Assembly (NCBI RefSeq): GCF_000397065.2 | Contig: NZ_KE007325.1 | Span: 489,662-553,661 of the forward strand | From: Marinobacter lipolyticus SM19 | Lineage (GTDB): Bacteria > Pseudomonadota > Gammaproteobacteria > Pseudomonadales > Oleiphilaceae | DNA length: 64,000 bases | Direction of reading: 5' to 3' | Shown here: positions 8,576-17,069 of the stretch, one piece after another | Layout of the letters: every line of letters starts with the position of its first letter | How positions within the stretch are numbered: the stretch's first letter is position 1 | The notes under the pieces: model-generated | Database searches by the model: none | What the model saw: the letters and a program-made list of their open reading frames with translations, nothing else | Told to the model about the DNA's origin: nothing | Translations under genes and position numbers: made by a program

Positions 8576-9583
8576 GTGATTGTATTTGACCAGGTCCAGA
8601 AGTCTTACCAGGTAGGCGGGCGGGCGATCCCTGCGTTGCATCCTACCAGTATGACCATTGAAACCGGCGAGGTGTTTGGCATCGTCGGTCACTCAGGCGC
8701 GGGGAAATCCACCCTCGTTCGGCTGATTAACCTGCTGGAGCCGCCGACCGGCGGTCGCATTCTTGTTGATGATGAAAACATCACTGAGTACGACGCCGCC
8801 GAACTGCGGGCTTTCCGTCGCAAAGTCGGGATGATTTTCCAGCACTTCAACCTGTTGTCCTCCAAGACCGTGGCCGACAACATTGCGTTCCCGATGAAGC
8901 TGGCGGGCATATACTCCCGCACCGAGATTCGTGAACGGGTGGCGGAATTGCTGGCCCGGGTCAGCCTGACGGATCACGCCAACAAGTACCCCTCGCAGCT
9001 GTCCGGTGGCCAGAAACAGCGGGTGGGCATTGCCCGCGCCCTGGCCTGTCGCCCGACGATCCTGCTGTGTGATGAAGCCACCAGTGCCCTTGACCCCCAA
9101 ACGACCCAATCGGTGTTGCGTCTGCTCGCGGACATCAACCGTGAACTGGGGCTGACCATCGTGCTGATCACCCACGAGATGGATGTGGTGCGCCGGGTTT
9201 GCGACCGGGTGGCGGTCATGGATGCCGGGGAAGTGGTCGAAATGGGCGCGGTCAGCGATGTGTTTCTCCATCCGCAACATCCCACCACCCGGGACTTCGT
9301 GTTTGAAAGCGAAAACATCGATCGTGACGAGTTGCAGGAGGACCTGCAAAAGGCTAACGGTCGCATCCTGCGCCTGACCTTCCGTGGTGAATCCACCTAC
9401 AAACCCTTGCTGGGCAGCGTGGCGCGGGAATCCGGCGTGGATTTCAGCATCCTGTCCGGTCGTATTGATCATATCAAGGACACGCCCTACGGCCAGCTGA
9501 CCCTGTCCCTGGTCGGTGGTGACCTGGACGTGGCGATGAAAGCGCTGGAAGCAGCAGAAGTTCATGTAGAGGTGATGCGCTGA
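8576..9583 (+). CDS. metN: D-methionine ABC transporter ATP-binding protein MetN
   Basis: 335 aa, the usual length. Walker A is GHSGAGKST (about residues 38-46), the Q-loop follows at [15 protein letters not shown], the signature is LSGGQKQR, and Walker B is [12 protein letters not shown]. The C-terminal 90 residues form the NIL/ACT-like domain that binds methionine and inhibits transport in characterised MetNI systems. It energises high-affinity methionine import at the inner membrane. The start is GTG. The stop overlaps the metI start by one base (TGATG), and metQ follows, giving a complete metNIQ operon. Confidence 0.95.
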   Translation: MIVFDQVQKSYQVGGRAIPALHPTSMTIETGEVFGIVGHSGAGKSTLVRLINLLEPPTGGRILVDDENITEYDAAELRAFRRKVGMIFQHFNLLSSKTVADNIAFPMKLAGIYSRTEIRERVAELLARVSLTDHANKYPSQLSGGQKQRVGIARALACRPTILLCDEATSALDPQTTQSVLRLLADINRELGLTIVLITHEMDVVRRVCDRVAVMDAGEVVEMGAVSDVFLHPQHPTTRDFVFESENIDRDELQEDLQKANGRILRLTFRGESTYKPLLGSVARESGVDFSILSGRIDHIKDTPYGQLTLSLVGGDLDVAMKALEAAEVHVEVMR

Positions 9584-10248
9584 TGGAAGCCTTACTGAGT
9601 AACGTGGACTGGGTGGAAATCGGCATCGCCAGCTGGGACACCCTGGTGATGGTGGGCATGTCCCTGCTGTTCAGTGTGTTGATCGGTCTGCCGATCGGCG
9701 TGCTGTTGTTCCTGTTTGGCAAGCGTCAGTTGTTGGAGCAGCCGGTGGCGTATGCGGTGCTGTCGTTTGTGGTGAACGTGCTGCGGTCGGTGCCCTTCAT
9801 TATCCTGCTGATCGTGATGATTCCGTTTACGGTGATGCTGATCGGCACGTCTCTCGGCGTTGCTGGCGCGATTCCGCCACTGGTGGCCGGTGGCGCACCT
9901 TTCTTCGCCCGGCTGGTGGAAACGTCATTGCGTGAGGTGGATCGCGGCATCATTGAAGCCACTCAGGCGATGGGTGCCAGCGTGAGGCAGATCATTTTCG
10001 GCGCCTTGCTGCCGGAAGCGCTTCCGGGCATCATCGCTGGCATTACGGTGACTGCCATTACACTGGTGTCCTATGCGGCCATGTCCGGCGTCATTGGCGG
10101 CGGTGGTCTGGGTGATCTGGCCATCCGTTTCGGGTACCAGCGGTTCCAGACCGATGTGATGGTGATTACCGTCGCTTTGCTGGTCATTTTTGTGCAGTTG
10201 CTGCAGATGGCCGGGGATCGCCTGGTTTTGTATTTCAGCCGTAAATAA
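9583..10248 (+). CDS. metI: Methionine ABC transporter permease MetI
   Basis: 221 aa with five predicted membrane helices. The EAA cytoplasmic loop that contacts MetN is seen at about residues 125-150 (EATQAMGASVRQIIFGALLPEALPGI). This is the canonical size for MetI. It forms the homodimeric channel of the methionine importer. It is translationally coupled to metN by a one-base overlap and followed 22 bases later by metQ. Confidence 0.95.
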   Translation: MEALLSNVDWVEIGIASWDTLVMVGMSLLFSVLIGLPIGVLLFLFGKRQLLEQPVAYAVLSFVVNVLRSVPFIILLIVMIPFTVMLIGTSLGVAGAIPPLVAGGAPFFARLVETSLREVDRGIIEATQAMGASVRQIIFGALLPEALPGIIAGITVTAITLVSYAAMSGVIGGGGLGDLAIRFGYQRFQTDVMVITVALLVIFVQLLQMAGDRLVLYFSRK

Positions 10249-10270
10249 TATCAAACGGGAGAACGTGCTT

Positions 10271-11053
10271 ATGAACTTCAAGAAAACCCTGGTGGCCCTG
10301 GCCGCCGTTGCTACTTTCTCTTCTGCTGCCTCAGCAGAAACGCTCTCTGTTGCGGCTACCCCGGTGCCCCATGCGGAGATCCTGGAATTTGTGAAGCCGC
10401 AACTGGCCGAGCAGGGTGTCGAGCTGGACGTTAAGGTATTCACCGATTACATCCAGCCGAACATCCAGGTTGATCAGAAGCGGATGGATGCCAATTTCTT
10501 CCAGCACCAGCCGTATCTGGACGAGTTCAATGATGGCCGTGGTACCAGTCTGGTCACCGTAACCGGTGTTCACGTGGAGCCCTTCGGCGCCTACTCCAGC
10601 AAGATCGATTCTCTGGATGAATTGAAAGACGGTGCCGTGGTGGCCATCCCGAATGACCCCACCAACGGTGGTCGCGCCTTGTTGCTGCTGCAGAAAGCCG
10701 GGCTGATTACCCTGAAGGATGAAAGCAAGATTACCGCGACGCCGCGGGATATTGCCGACAATCCGAAAGACCTGGACTTCAAGGAGCTGGAAGCCGCTAC
10801 ACTGCCGCGTATCCTGGGCCAGGTGGATGTGGCACTGATCAACACCAACTACGCGCTGGAAGCGGGCCTGAACCCGTCCGAGGATGCGCTGGTGATTGAG
10901 GGTTCTGAGTCCCCCTACGTCAACATTCTGGTCGCCCGTCCCGACAACAAGGACAGCGAGGCCATGCAGAAGCTGGCGAACGCGCTGAAGTCTGACGCAG
11001 TGAAGGATTTCATCATGGAGAAGTACGAGGGTGCGGTCGTTCCCGCCTTCTGA
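10271..11053 (+). CDS. metQ: Methionine-binding periplasmic protein MetQ
   Basis: 260 aa, NlpA/MetQ family. Typical segments are PVPHAEILEFVKPQLAEQG, DANFFQHQPYLDEFN and IPNDPTNGGRALLLLQKAGL. The start at 10271 has GGGAG upstream and gives a clean signal peptide ending SSAASA-E. There is no cysteine at the cleavage region, so unlike the enterobacterial lipoprotein form this MetQ should be a soluble periplasmic protein. It is the last gene of metNIQ and is followed by an exceptionally long perfect hairpin terminator. Confidence 0.95.
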   Translation: MNFKKTLVALAAVATFSSAASAETLSVAATPVPHAEILEFVKPQLAEQGVELDVKVFTDYIQPNIQVDQKRMDANFFQHQPYLDEFNDGRGTSLVTVTGVHVEPFGAYSSKIDSLDELKDGAVVAIPNDPTNGGRALLLLQKAGLITLKDESKITATPRDIADNPKDLDFKELEAATLPRILGQVDVALINTNYALEAGLNPSEDALVIEGSESPYVNILVARPDNKDSEAMQKLANALKSDAVKDFIMEKYEGAVVPAF

Positions 11054-11056
11054 TAG

Positions 11057-11114
11057 CGCATTCTCTAAATAAAAATGCCGGGCAAATGCCCGGCATTTTT
11101 ATTTAGAGAATGCG
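11057..11114. terminator. Bidirectional terminator: perfect 28-bp inverted repeat with a 2-base loop
   Basis: Left arm 11057-11084 and right arm 11087-11114 are exactly complementary. The inner part is GC-rich (ATGCCGGGCA/TGCCCGGCAT), flanked by A5 and T5 tracts that serve as U-tracts on either strand. It lies between the convergent metQ and peroxiredoxin genes. Confidence 0.92.
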
Positions 11115-11119
11115 AATGG

Positions 11120-11773
11120 TCAGTCACCGCTCCAGTTGGCTGTGGGGTCCGGTGTCACTCGCAGGTAGGATCTTACCTCCCTGTGGCCCTGCGGGAAGCG
11201 CTCCTTGATTTCGTCTTGATCCTGCAGCGATGGCACGATGACCACTTCGCCGCCGCTTTCCCAGTTGCCCGGGGTTGCCACCTTGTGGTTGTCGGTCAGC
11301 TGCAGCGAGTCAACAACCCTTAGTATCTCATTGAAGTTACGACCGGTGCTCGCCGGGTAGGTGATTATCAGCCTCACCTTCCTGGCGGGATCGATGACGA
11401 ACAACGAACGCACGGTCAGGGTTTCATTGGCGTTGGGGTGGATCATGTCATACAGGTCGGACACTTTCCGGTCATGGTCTGCGATGATCGGAAAGTTTAC
11501 CGTACAGCCCTGGGTTTCGTTGATGTCCTTGATCCACTCAAGGTGTGACTCGACCGGGTCCACGCTCAGGGCAATAACCTTGACGTTGCGTTTGGCGAAC
11601 TGGTCTTTGAGCTTGGCGGTCAGTCCCAGTTCGGTGGTGCAAACCGGTGTAAAGTCCGCGGGATGGGAAAACAGAATCCCCCAGCTGTCGCCCAGCCAGT
11701 CGTGAAAGCGGATCTTGCCTTCAGTGGAGTCCTGTTCGAAATCCGGTGCGGTATCTCCCAAACGTAAACTCAT
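11120..11773 (-). CDS. 1-Cys peroxiredoxin (Prx6/AhpC-TSA family)
   Basis: 217 aa. The peroxidatic cysteine is in HPADFTPVCTTELG (about residues 38-51). The long C-terminal domain with TGRNFNEILRVVDSLQLTD and the absence of a clear resolving Cys place it with the Prx6-type enzymes, which reduce hydrogen peroxide and organic peroxides in the cytoplasm. The ATG at 11773 has a near-perfect AAGGAGGT six bases upstream, so a 20-residue upstream extension is rejected. It lies downstream of the AgcS gene on the same strand, 56 bases after its stop. Confidence 0.93.
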   Translation of the reverse strand: MSLRLGDTAPDFEQDSTEGKIRFHDWLGDSWGILFSHPADFTPVCTTELGLTAKLKDQFAKRNVKVIALSVDPVESHLEWIKDINETQGCTVNFPIIADHDRKVSDLYDMIHPNANETLTVRSLFVIDPARKVRLIITYPASTGRNFNEILRVVDSLQLTDNHKVATPGNWESGGEVVIVPSLQDQDEIKERFPQGHREVRSYLRVTPDPTANWSGD

Positions 11774-11829
11774 AGCGTAACCTCCTTCGGTGAAGCTTAT
11801 GACAACAGTATAGTCCCTGAAGCACTGGA

Positions 11830-13191
11830 TCAATTATTGATGCCGAGTGCCTTCTCCTTATCGAAGTGCTCGCGGGTCAGCTTGAACACAACCGGACTGA
11901 GGAACAGCAATGCGATAAGGTTCGGCAGTGCCATCATGGCGTTAAGCGTGTCCGCCAGCAGCCAGATAAAGCCCAGATTAATCGTTGCGCCCACCGGAAT
12001 GGCGAGAATCCACAGCACCCGATAAGGCACGATGGCTTTGACCCCGAACAGGAACTCAACGCATCGCTCGCCGTAGAACGACCAGCCGAGAATGGTGGTA
12101 AAGGCAAAAATGGCCAGCGCAATGGCTACCACGTAATTGCCAAAACCCGGCAGGCCGTTTTCAAACGCCAGTGAGGTCAGGGCAGCCCCGGTTTCGCCGG
12201 AGTTCCAGGCACCAGAGGTAATGATCACCAGCCCGGTGATACTGCATACAATGATGGTATCAATGAAAGTGCCAAGCATGGCTACCATGCCCTGAGTAAC
12301 CGGGTTTTTGGTCTGGGCAGCGGCGTGGGCAATTGGCGCGGACCCCAGGCCAGCTTCGTTGGAGAAGATGCCGCGGGCAACGCCAAAACGGATGGCAGCC
12401 CAGACCGCGGCCCCGGCAAAGCCACCTTCGGCGGCGATCGGGCTGAACGCATGCTTGAAGACCATGGCCAACGCAGCGGGAATCTGATCAGCGTTGACCG
12501 CCAGGGCAATCAGGCCGATGAAAACGTAAGAAATGGCCATCAACGGAACCAGGGAGCTGGCAACGTGGCCGATACGCTTTATACCACCGATCAATACCAT
12601 GCCCACCAGGACCATGAGGATCACCCCGGTCATCCAGTGAGGCAGGCCAAAGTTGGCATTCAGCACGTCCGCGACCGAGTTGGCCTGTACCGTATTACCG
12701 ATACCGAAGCCGGCAATCGCGGCGAAAATGGCGAACAACACGCCCAGCCAGGCCCATTTACTGCCCAGTCCGTTGCGAATGTAGTACATCGGGCCACCGA
12801 CATGAGCGCCGCGCTCGTCCACTTCCCGGAAACGAACCGCGAGAACCGCTTCGGAGTACTTGGTGGCCATTCCCACCAGGGCCGTAAGCCACATCCAGAA
12901 AAGGGCTCCAGGGCCACCGAGGAAGACAGCAGTGGCAACACCGGCAATGTTACCGGTGCCGACAGTCGCGGACAGCGCTGTCATCAAAGCCTGGAAAGGG
13001 GGAATTTCACCGTCGCTTTCCGCGCCGGAACGGCCTTTCCACATCAGCCTGAAACCCGCGCCCAGTTTGAGCACTGGCATCAGTTTCAAGCCAAGGCTGA
13101 GGAAAAGCCCCACGCCGAGGATCATGACCAGCATGGGGGGGCCCCAGACCAGTCCGTTTACTGCACCAACAAAGTTTTCAATGGCTTCCAT
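11830..13191 (-). CDS. Sodium:alanine/glycine symporter, AGCS family
   Basis: 453 aa, hydrophobic throughout with about 11 membrane helices. Family motifs include TALSATVGTGNIAGVATAV near residue 90, GGPMYYI at about residue 142, and GVARGIFSNEAGLGSAPIAH at about residue 280. Members import alanine or glycine with sodium, fitting a marine organism. The ATG follows AGGGAG. A perfect 16-bp palindrome lies 44-59 bases upstream of the start. The peroxiredoxin gene follows and may be co-transcribed. Confidence 0.92.
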   Translation of the reverse strand: MEAIENFVGAVNGLVWGPPMLVMILGVGLFLSLGLKLMPVLKLGAGFRLMWKGRSGAESDGEIPPFQALMTALSATVGTGNIAGVATAVFLGGPGALFWMWLTALVGMATKYSEAVLAVRFREVDERGAHVGGPMYYIRNGLGSKWAWLGVLFAIFAAIAGFGIGNTVQANSVADVLNANFGLPHWMTGVILMVLVGMVLIGGIKRIGHVASSLVPLMAISYVFIGLIALAVNADQIPAALAMVFKHAFSPIAAEGGFAGAAVWAAIRFGVARGIFSNEAGLGSAPIAHAAAQTKNPVTQGMVAMLGTFIDTIIVCSITGLVIITSGAWNSGETGAALTSLAFENGLPGFGNYVVAIALAIFAFTTILGWSFYGERCVEFLFGVKAIVPYRVLWILAIPVGATINLGFIWLLADTLNAMMALPNLIALLFLSPVVFKLTREHFDKEKALGINN

Positions 13192-13234
13192 GGGGATCTC
13201 CCTGTGTTATTGCCAAAGACGGTTTTATGATGTT

Positions 13235-13250
13235 TACCCTTGCAAGGGTA
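13235..13250. promoter_or_regulatory. Perfect 16-bp palindrome upstream of the AGCS symporter
   Basis: TACCCTTGCAAGGGTA is fully self-complementary and lies 44-59 bases before the symporter start. The dyad could be an operator or a small stem in the leader. No glycine-riboswitch features were found around it. Confidence 0.4.
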
Positions 13251-13407
13251 TAACTGATTGAGTTTAGTCGGTTATTCCTGTCTGTAAACCGTCAGATCAG
13301 GGAATTTGCCCGTTGAACAGTGGGGGATGTCATCAAAGTGATTGGATTTGACGTCAGTTGCGGTAGTGTTGAATAAGCAATCCCGGTTTGAATCACGAGG
13401 AATACCG

Positions 13408-14364
13408 ATGTCCCAGAGCGCTGTCGCACAGACCAGTGCGGAAACCGATCCCACCCGTTCACATGCGGTGAATCATCGTTTTGTCGATGCCAACGGACTG
13501 ACTTTTTGCGTGGAAACACGGGGCAATCCCGAGGGCGAGCCGGTGTTGTTCATCATGGGGCTGGGTGCCCAGATGACGCTGTGGCCGGAAGCCCTGCTGG
13601 ACCGATACGCGGACGAGGGGTACCACGTTATCCGCTTTGATAATCGTGATATTGGCCTGTCCACGCACCTGAAGGACCGGCTGGAGGGGCATCCGGTAGC
13701 GATGATGGCGCGTTCCAGGGTCGGGCTGTTGATTCCTGCGCCGTATACCCTGAAAGACATGGCAGCGGACGCGGTTGGTATCCTGGATGCCCTTGATGTG
13801 CCGAATGCCCACCTGGTCGGGGTGTCCATGGGTGGCATGATCAGTCAGTTGGTGTCTTCCCTGTGGCCGGAGCGGGTGCGCAGCGCCACGTTGATCATGA
13901 CGTCGACCAACAGCCCGCGGTTGCCGATGCCCAAACCCAAGCTGATCTGGCGATTGGCCGGTGTGGGTGCCAAGGGCCACGATGAAGCATCGGTGGTGGG
14001 CCGTTCCCTGGATTTCTGGAAACTGATCCAGAGCCCGGCATTCCCGCCGCCGGAGGATGATGTCCGTGAGCGCTTGATCCGGGAATACCGTCGCAGCTAC
14101 CACCCGGCGGGTATCTTGCGTCAGACCCGGGCGATTCTGGCCACCGGCAGTCTGTCGTCCCTGAGCCGGCGGATTCGGGTGCCGACGGCAATTATCCACG
14201 GTAAGGCCGATCCGCTGGTACGTCCGGTGTCTGCGGAACAGCTGAAATATCTGATTCCCCATGCCCACCTGGAACTGATTGACGGCATGGGGCACGATTT
14301 GCCGGAACCCTTGCTGGAACGCTTTGCGGCGATAAGCCTGTCGGTGATTCGCGCCTCGTCCTGA
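13408..14364 (+). CDS. Alpha/beta-fold hydrolase
   Basis: 318 aa. The nucleophile elbow is VGVSMGGM (Ser at about residue 144), the acidic residue is in HGKADPLV, and the catalytic His in DGMGHDLPE near the end. The oxyanion region LFIMGLGAQ is also present. The start at 13408 is preferred because GAGGAA lies just upstream. It resembles esterases/lipases in the 3-oxoadipate enol-lactonase group, but no neighbour points to a substrate. A 12-bp hairpin terminator follows 15 bases after the stop. Confidence 0.88.
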   Translation: MSQSAVAQTSAETDPTRSHAVNHRFVDANGLTFCVETRGNPEGEPVLFIMGLGAQMTLWPEALLDRYADEGYHVIRFDNRDIGLSTHLKDRLEGHPVAMMARSRVGLLIPAPYTLKDMAADAVGILDALDVPNAHLVGVSMGGMISQLVSSLWPERVRSATLIMTSTNSPRLPMPKPKLIWRLAGVGAKGHDEASVVGRSLDFWKLIQSPAFPPPEDDVRERLIREYRRSYHPAGILRQTRAILATGSLSSLSRRIRVPTAIIHGKADPLVRPVSAEQLKYLIPHAHLELIDGMGHDLPEPLLERFAAISLSVIRASS

Positions 14365-14379
14365 AATCGACCCCCGCCC

Positions 14380-14416
14380 GGGGAGGATATTCACAATATC
14401 CTCCCCTTTGTGTTTT
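14380..14416 (+). terminator. Rho-independent terminator of the alpha/beta hydrolase gene
   Basis: A perfect 12-bp stem GGGGAGGATATT/AATATCCTCCCC with a CAC loop is followed by TTTGTGTTTT. Confidence 0.88.
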
Positions 14417-14504
14417 CACTTTTTGCCCCCATTGCCTATGGTTATAGGAGAACGTATCGGTTCTGCGACGTTACTTCGGAACGATAACTGCGAGGGGAAT
14501 ACCC

Positions 14505-14936
14505 ATGCGCTCATTGAAAGCTTCTGATGTCATGTGGAATCACATCGAGCCGATTCGATGTGGTGAGCCGTTAACCCGGGTAGTGAAGGCGCTCCTGAAG
14601 AATCACGTCACCGGTTTGCCCGTGGTGGATGAGCACCGGAAGGTCATCGGGTTTATCTCGGAACAGGACTGCATCCACGCATTGCTGGTTAGCAGTTATC
14701 ACTGTGAGGGTGATCCGATTGTTGATGACGTGATGTTTCGCGAACCTGTAACGATCTCCCCGGAAATGGCCGTGGTGGACCTGGCCCAGAATCTGGGCGC
14801 AGGCAAACCCAAGGTATACCCGGTGGTGGATCATGGACGTTTGGTAGGAATAGTGACCCGCACCGCCATTCTGGCAGAACTGGCCAGAGCCGGTTGCGGC
14901 ATCGAATTACCAAAGTACGCTACGGCGGAAGACTGA
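14505..14936 (+). CDS. CBS-domain pair protein
   Basis: 143 aa consisting almost only of two CBS motifs: SDVMWNHIEPIRCGEPL to GFISEQDCIHALL, and DDVMFREPVTISPEMAV to LVGIVTRTAILAEL. Such stand-alone Bateman modules bind adenosine nucleotides and act as energy sensors for partner proteins. No membrane segment or enzyme domain is attached. The ATG follows GAGGGG. The gene precedes S-formylglutathione hydrolase by 30 bases on the same strand, but no functional link is known. Confidence 0.88.
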   Translation: MRSLKASDVMWNHIEPIRCGEPLTRVVKALLKNHVTGLPVVDEHRKVIGFISEQDCIHALLVSSYHCEGDPIVDDVMFREPVTISPEMAVVDLAQNLGAGKPKVYPVVDHGRLVGIVTRTAILAELARAGCGIELPKYATAED

Positions 14937-14966
14937 TCAGCACGCTTACCCTGAACCGAGGTCATC

Positions 14967-15812
14967 ATGGAACTGTTATCGACCAACGTTTGTTTCGAAG
15001 GTGAACACCGTCGTTACCGTCATACCGCAGCAGCCCTGGGCTGTACCATGGAGTTTGCCGTTTACCTGCCGCCAGCGGCGGTCGGTCGCAATCCGCGCCC
15101 GGTTCCCGCGCTTTACTGGCTTTCCGGGCTGACCTGTAATGACCAGAATTTCATGCAGAAAGCGGGGGCACAGAAGCAGGCGGCCAGGCTGGGTATGGCC
15201 ATTGTGTGTCCGGACACCAGCCCGCGTGGGCTCGGACTTCCGGGTGAGGATGACAGCTACGACTTTGGCACCGGTGCCGGCTTTTACATCAATGCTACGG
15301 AACAGCCGTGGGCGCCGCATTATCGAATGTATGACTATGTCGTAAAAGAGCTGCCGCAGCTGGTGGAAGACCAGCTGCTATTGACGGACAAGCGCGCTAT
15401 AAGCGGTCACTCCATGGGTGGTCACGGGGCTCTGATCTGTGCCCTCAAGAACCCCGGGCGTTATGCCTCGGTATCAGCCTTTGCCCCCATCGCCAATCCC
15501 AGCGAATGTCCCTGGGGACAAAAGGCGTTCACCGGCTATCTCGGTACTGACAGGAGTCGCTGGGAAGAATGGGACGCCACGCTGTTGATTCCGACCGCAC
15601 GGGAGCGACTGCCCCTGTTGGTCGATCAGGGCACGTCCGATGAGTTCCTGGACAGTCAGCTGAATCCGGACGTACTGGCCGATGCCTGCGAGAAAATGCA
15701 CCACCACATCAACCTGAGGATGCACAGGGGATACGATCACAGCTATTTTTTCATCGCCTCGTTCATTGATGATCACCTGAATCACCATGCCGAGGCCCTG
15801 GGGCTGAGGTAG
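14967..15812 (+). CDS. fghA: S-formylglutathione hydrolase
   Basis: 281 aa, esterase-D family. The nucleophile motif is ISGHSMGGHGAL (Ser at about 150), with the family signature LYWLSGLTCNDQNFMQKAGA near residue 50 and the late Asp/His of the triad in DQGTSDEFLD and RGYDHSYFF. It hydrolyses S-formylglutathione to formate and glutathione, the second step of glutathione-dependent formaldehyde detoxification. The partner adhC (class III alcohol dehydrogenase) is usually adjacent but is absent here. It is convergent with the HD-GYP-like gene. Confidence 0.93.
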   Translation: MELLSTNVCFEGEHRRYRHTAAALGCTMEFAVYLPPAAVGRNPRPVPALYWLSGLTCNDQNFMQKAGAQKQAARLGMAIVCPDTSPRGLGLPGEDDSYDFGTGAGFYINATEQPWAPHYRMYDYVVKELPQLVEDQLLLTDKRAISGHSMGGHGALICALKNPGRYASVSAFAPIANPSECPWGQKAFTGYLGTDRSRWEEWDATLLIPTARERLPLLVDQGTSDEFLDSQLNPDVLADACEKMHHHINLRMHRGYDHSYFFIASFIDDHLNHHAEALGLR

Positions 15813-15821
15813 GAGTCGGTG

Positions 15822-16982
15822 CTAGTGCAAATCCCAGATCAGACTGAAATCCATGGAGGGCATGATTTCGGGTTGTTCCACTGCCCGTATGTTGAATTCG
15901 AGCAGGCTGCAATCCCGTTCAAACGTTCCACTATAGCGGTTGCCCTTCGGACTGATGATGGCTTTTACAAAGGGACCCAAGTGGCGGACAGGGCGTTGCG
16001 TCACGACGCCAACCTCGTTATTGGCCAGGCGCACCAGTGTGCCGGGCGGATACTCTGTCAGCACCGTCAACAGCGCTCTCGGAATGGCAGGACGTAACTG
16101 ACCGTCGGTCAGGCTGGCAATCAGTTTGCGGGCATCGGTAATGTTCATCCGTTGCCGGTACGCCCGCTTGGTGATCATGGCCACGTAGCGTTCGGCCAGC
16201 GCGAGAATTTCCGCTTCCGGCCGTATTTCAGTACCGCTGAGCCCTTTCGGATATCCGGATCCGTCCGCTTGCTCGTGGTGTTGCGCAATGATGTCGAACA
16301 GGGTCTGGTTCCGAATGCCAGCGGCATACAGGGCGATCACACTGCGTTGTGGATGCTTGCGAATAACCGCGCGTTGGTCGCCGTTAAGAATTTTGCGGGA
16401 AGCGTTCAACTGGTCGGCAACAGGCACCAGCGCCAGGTTGGCGACCAGGGCAGCGCTGGTGAGCAGGCTGGTGCGTTCTTTATCCAGTCCGAACGTCTGC
16501 GCGGTAAAGTGACAGAGAATGGCGTAGAACAGAACCTGCTCGTGAATGGTGGGTTCAACGGAATACAGGTGAATCAGTGCCAGGCAGACATCTGGAGCAT
16601 CGTCACAGGTTCTTTCAATCAGGCGGGTCAGACCGAGCAGGCGTTTTTCTGCGCTGTCGTCACCGGAGGTGATGGCGTTCAGGGTCACTTCCAGCGTTTG
16701 TAGCAGTACCGGATAATCTGCGAAGGGATTGCGCTGGCGGGTATCCTCGAGAATCTCCTCCTGCTGACGTTCAATCTTGCGGGGGTGAAACAGTCCCCGG
16801 TCAAACAGTTGCTCAAGCTGCATGTCATTCTGGATGACGTAACCCTGACGCAACAGCACGTTGCCTTCAACGTCATAAACCGTCCATGGCAGGGGTTTAC
16901 CCACCACCAGGGCGCCGGGTGCGATACGGACAAGATTCGACACGGATTGATTTCCTGAACTTTGTTTTTCTTGCATTTGCAT
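15822..16982 (-). CDS. HD-GYP-like signalling protein with degraded metal site
   Basis: 386 aa. The GYP half is well kept (HHEQADGSGYPKGLSG, about residues 243-258), and HPQRSVIALYAAG matches the HP..G..IL helix. The HD dyad is missing: where active enzymes have LLHDIGK, this protein has ALVANLALVP, and the later Asp of the metal site is Glu in ALAERYVAM. HD-GYP enzymes degrade cyclic-di-GMP; this one probably binds rather than hydrolyses it, or acts as a scaffold. The N-terminal 110 residues include a beta-rich segment (VVGKPLPWTVYDVEGNVLLR) common in DUF3391-like HD-GYP proteins. Confidence 0.82.
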   Translation of the reverse strand: MQMQEKQSSGNQSVSNLVRIAPGALVVGKPLPWTVYDVEGNVLLRQGYVIQNDMQLEQLFDRGLFHPRKIERQQEEILEDTRQRNPFADYPVLLQTLEVTLNAITSGDDSAEKRLLGLTRLIERTCDDAPDVCLALIHLYSVEPTIHEQVLFYAILCHFTAQTFGLDKERTSLLTSAALVANLALVPVADQLNASRKILNGDQRAVIRKHPQRSVIALYAAGIRNQTLFDIIAQHHEQADGSGYPKGLSGTEIRPEAEILALAERYVAMITKRAYRQRMNITDARKLIASLTDGQLRPAIPRALLTVLTEYPPGTLVRLANNEVGVVTQRPVRHLGPFVKAIISPKGNRYSGTFERDCSLLEFNIRAVEQPEIMPSMDFSLIWDLH

Positions 16983-17069
16983 CTAACTCTAACCCTGAAA
17001 CAAGGATCACTCCAGCGTCAGAGGAGGTCAACTGCTCAAATAGTCCGGATTTTGCAGAATTTCAGGCGT

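Noticed and set aside
13192..13407. Possible glycine riboswitch before the AGCS symporter
   Set aside because: No paired aptamer core or GGAGAG-type conserved sequence was found on the minus strand.
14505..15812. Operon linking the CBS protein with formaldehyde detoxification
   Set aside because: Only proximity supports it; adhC is absent and the CBS protein has no known role there.
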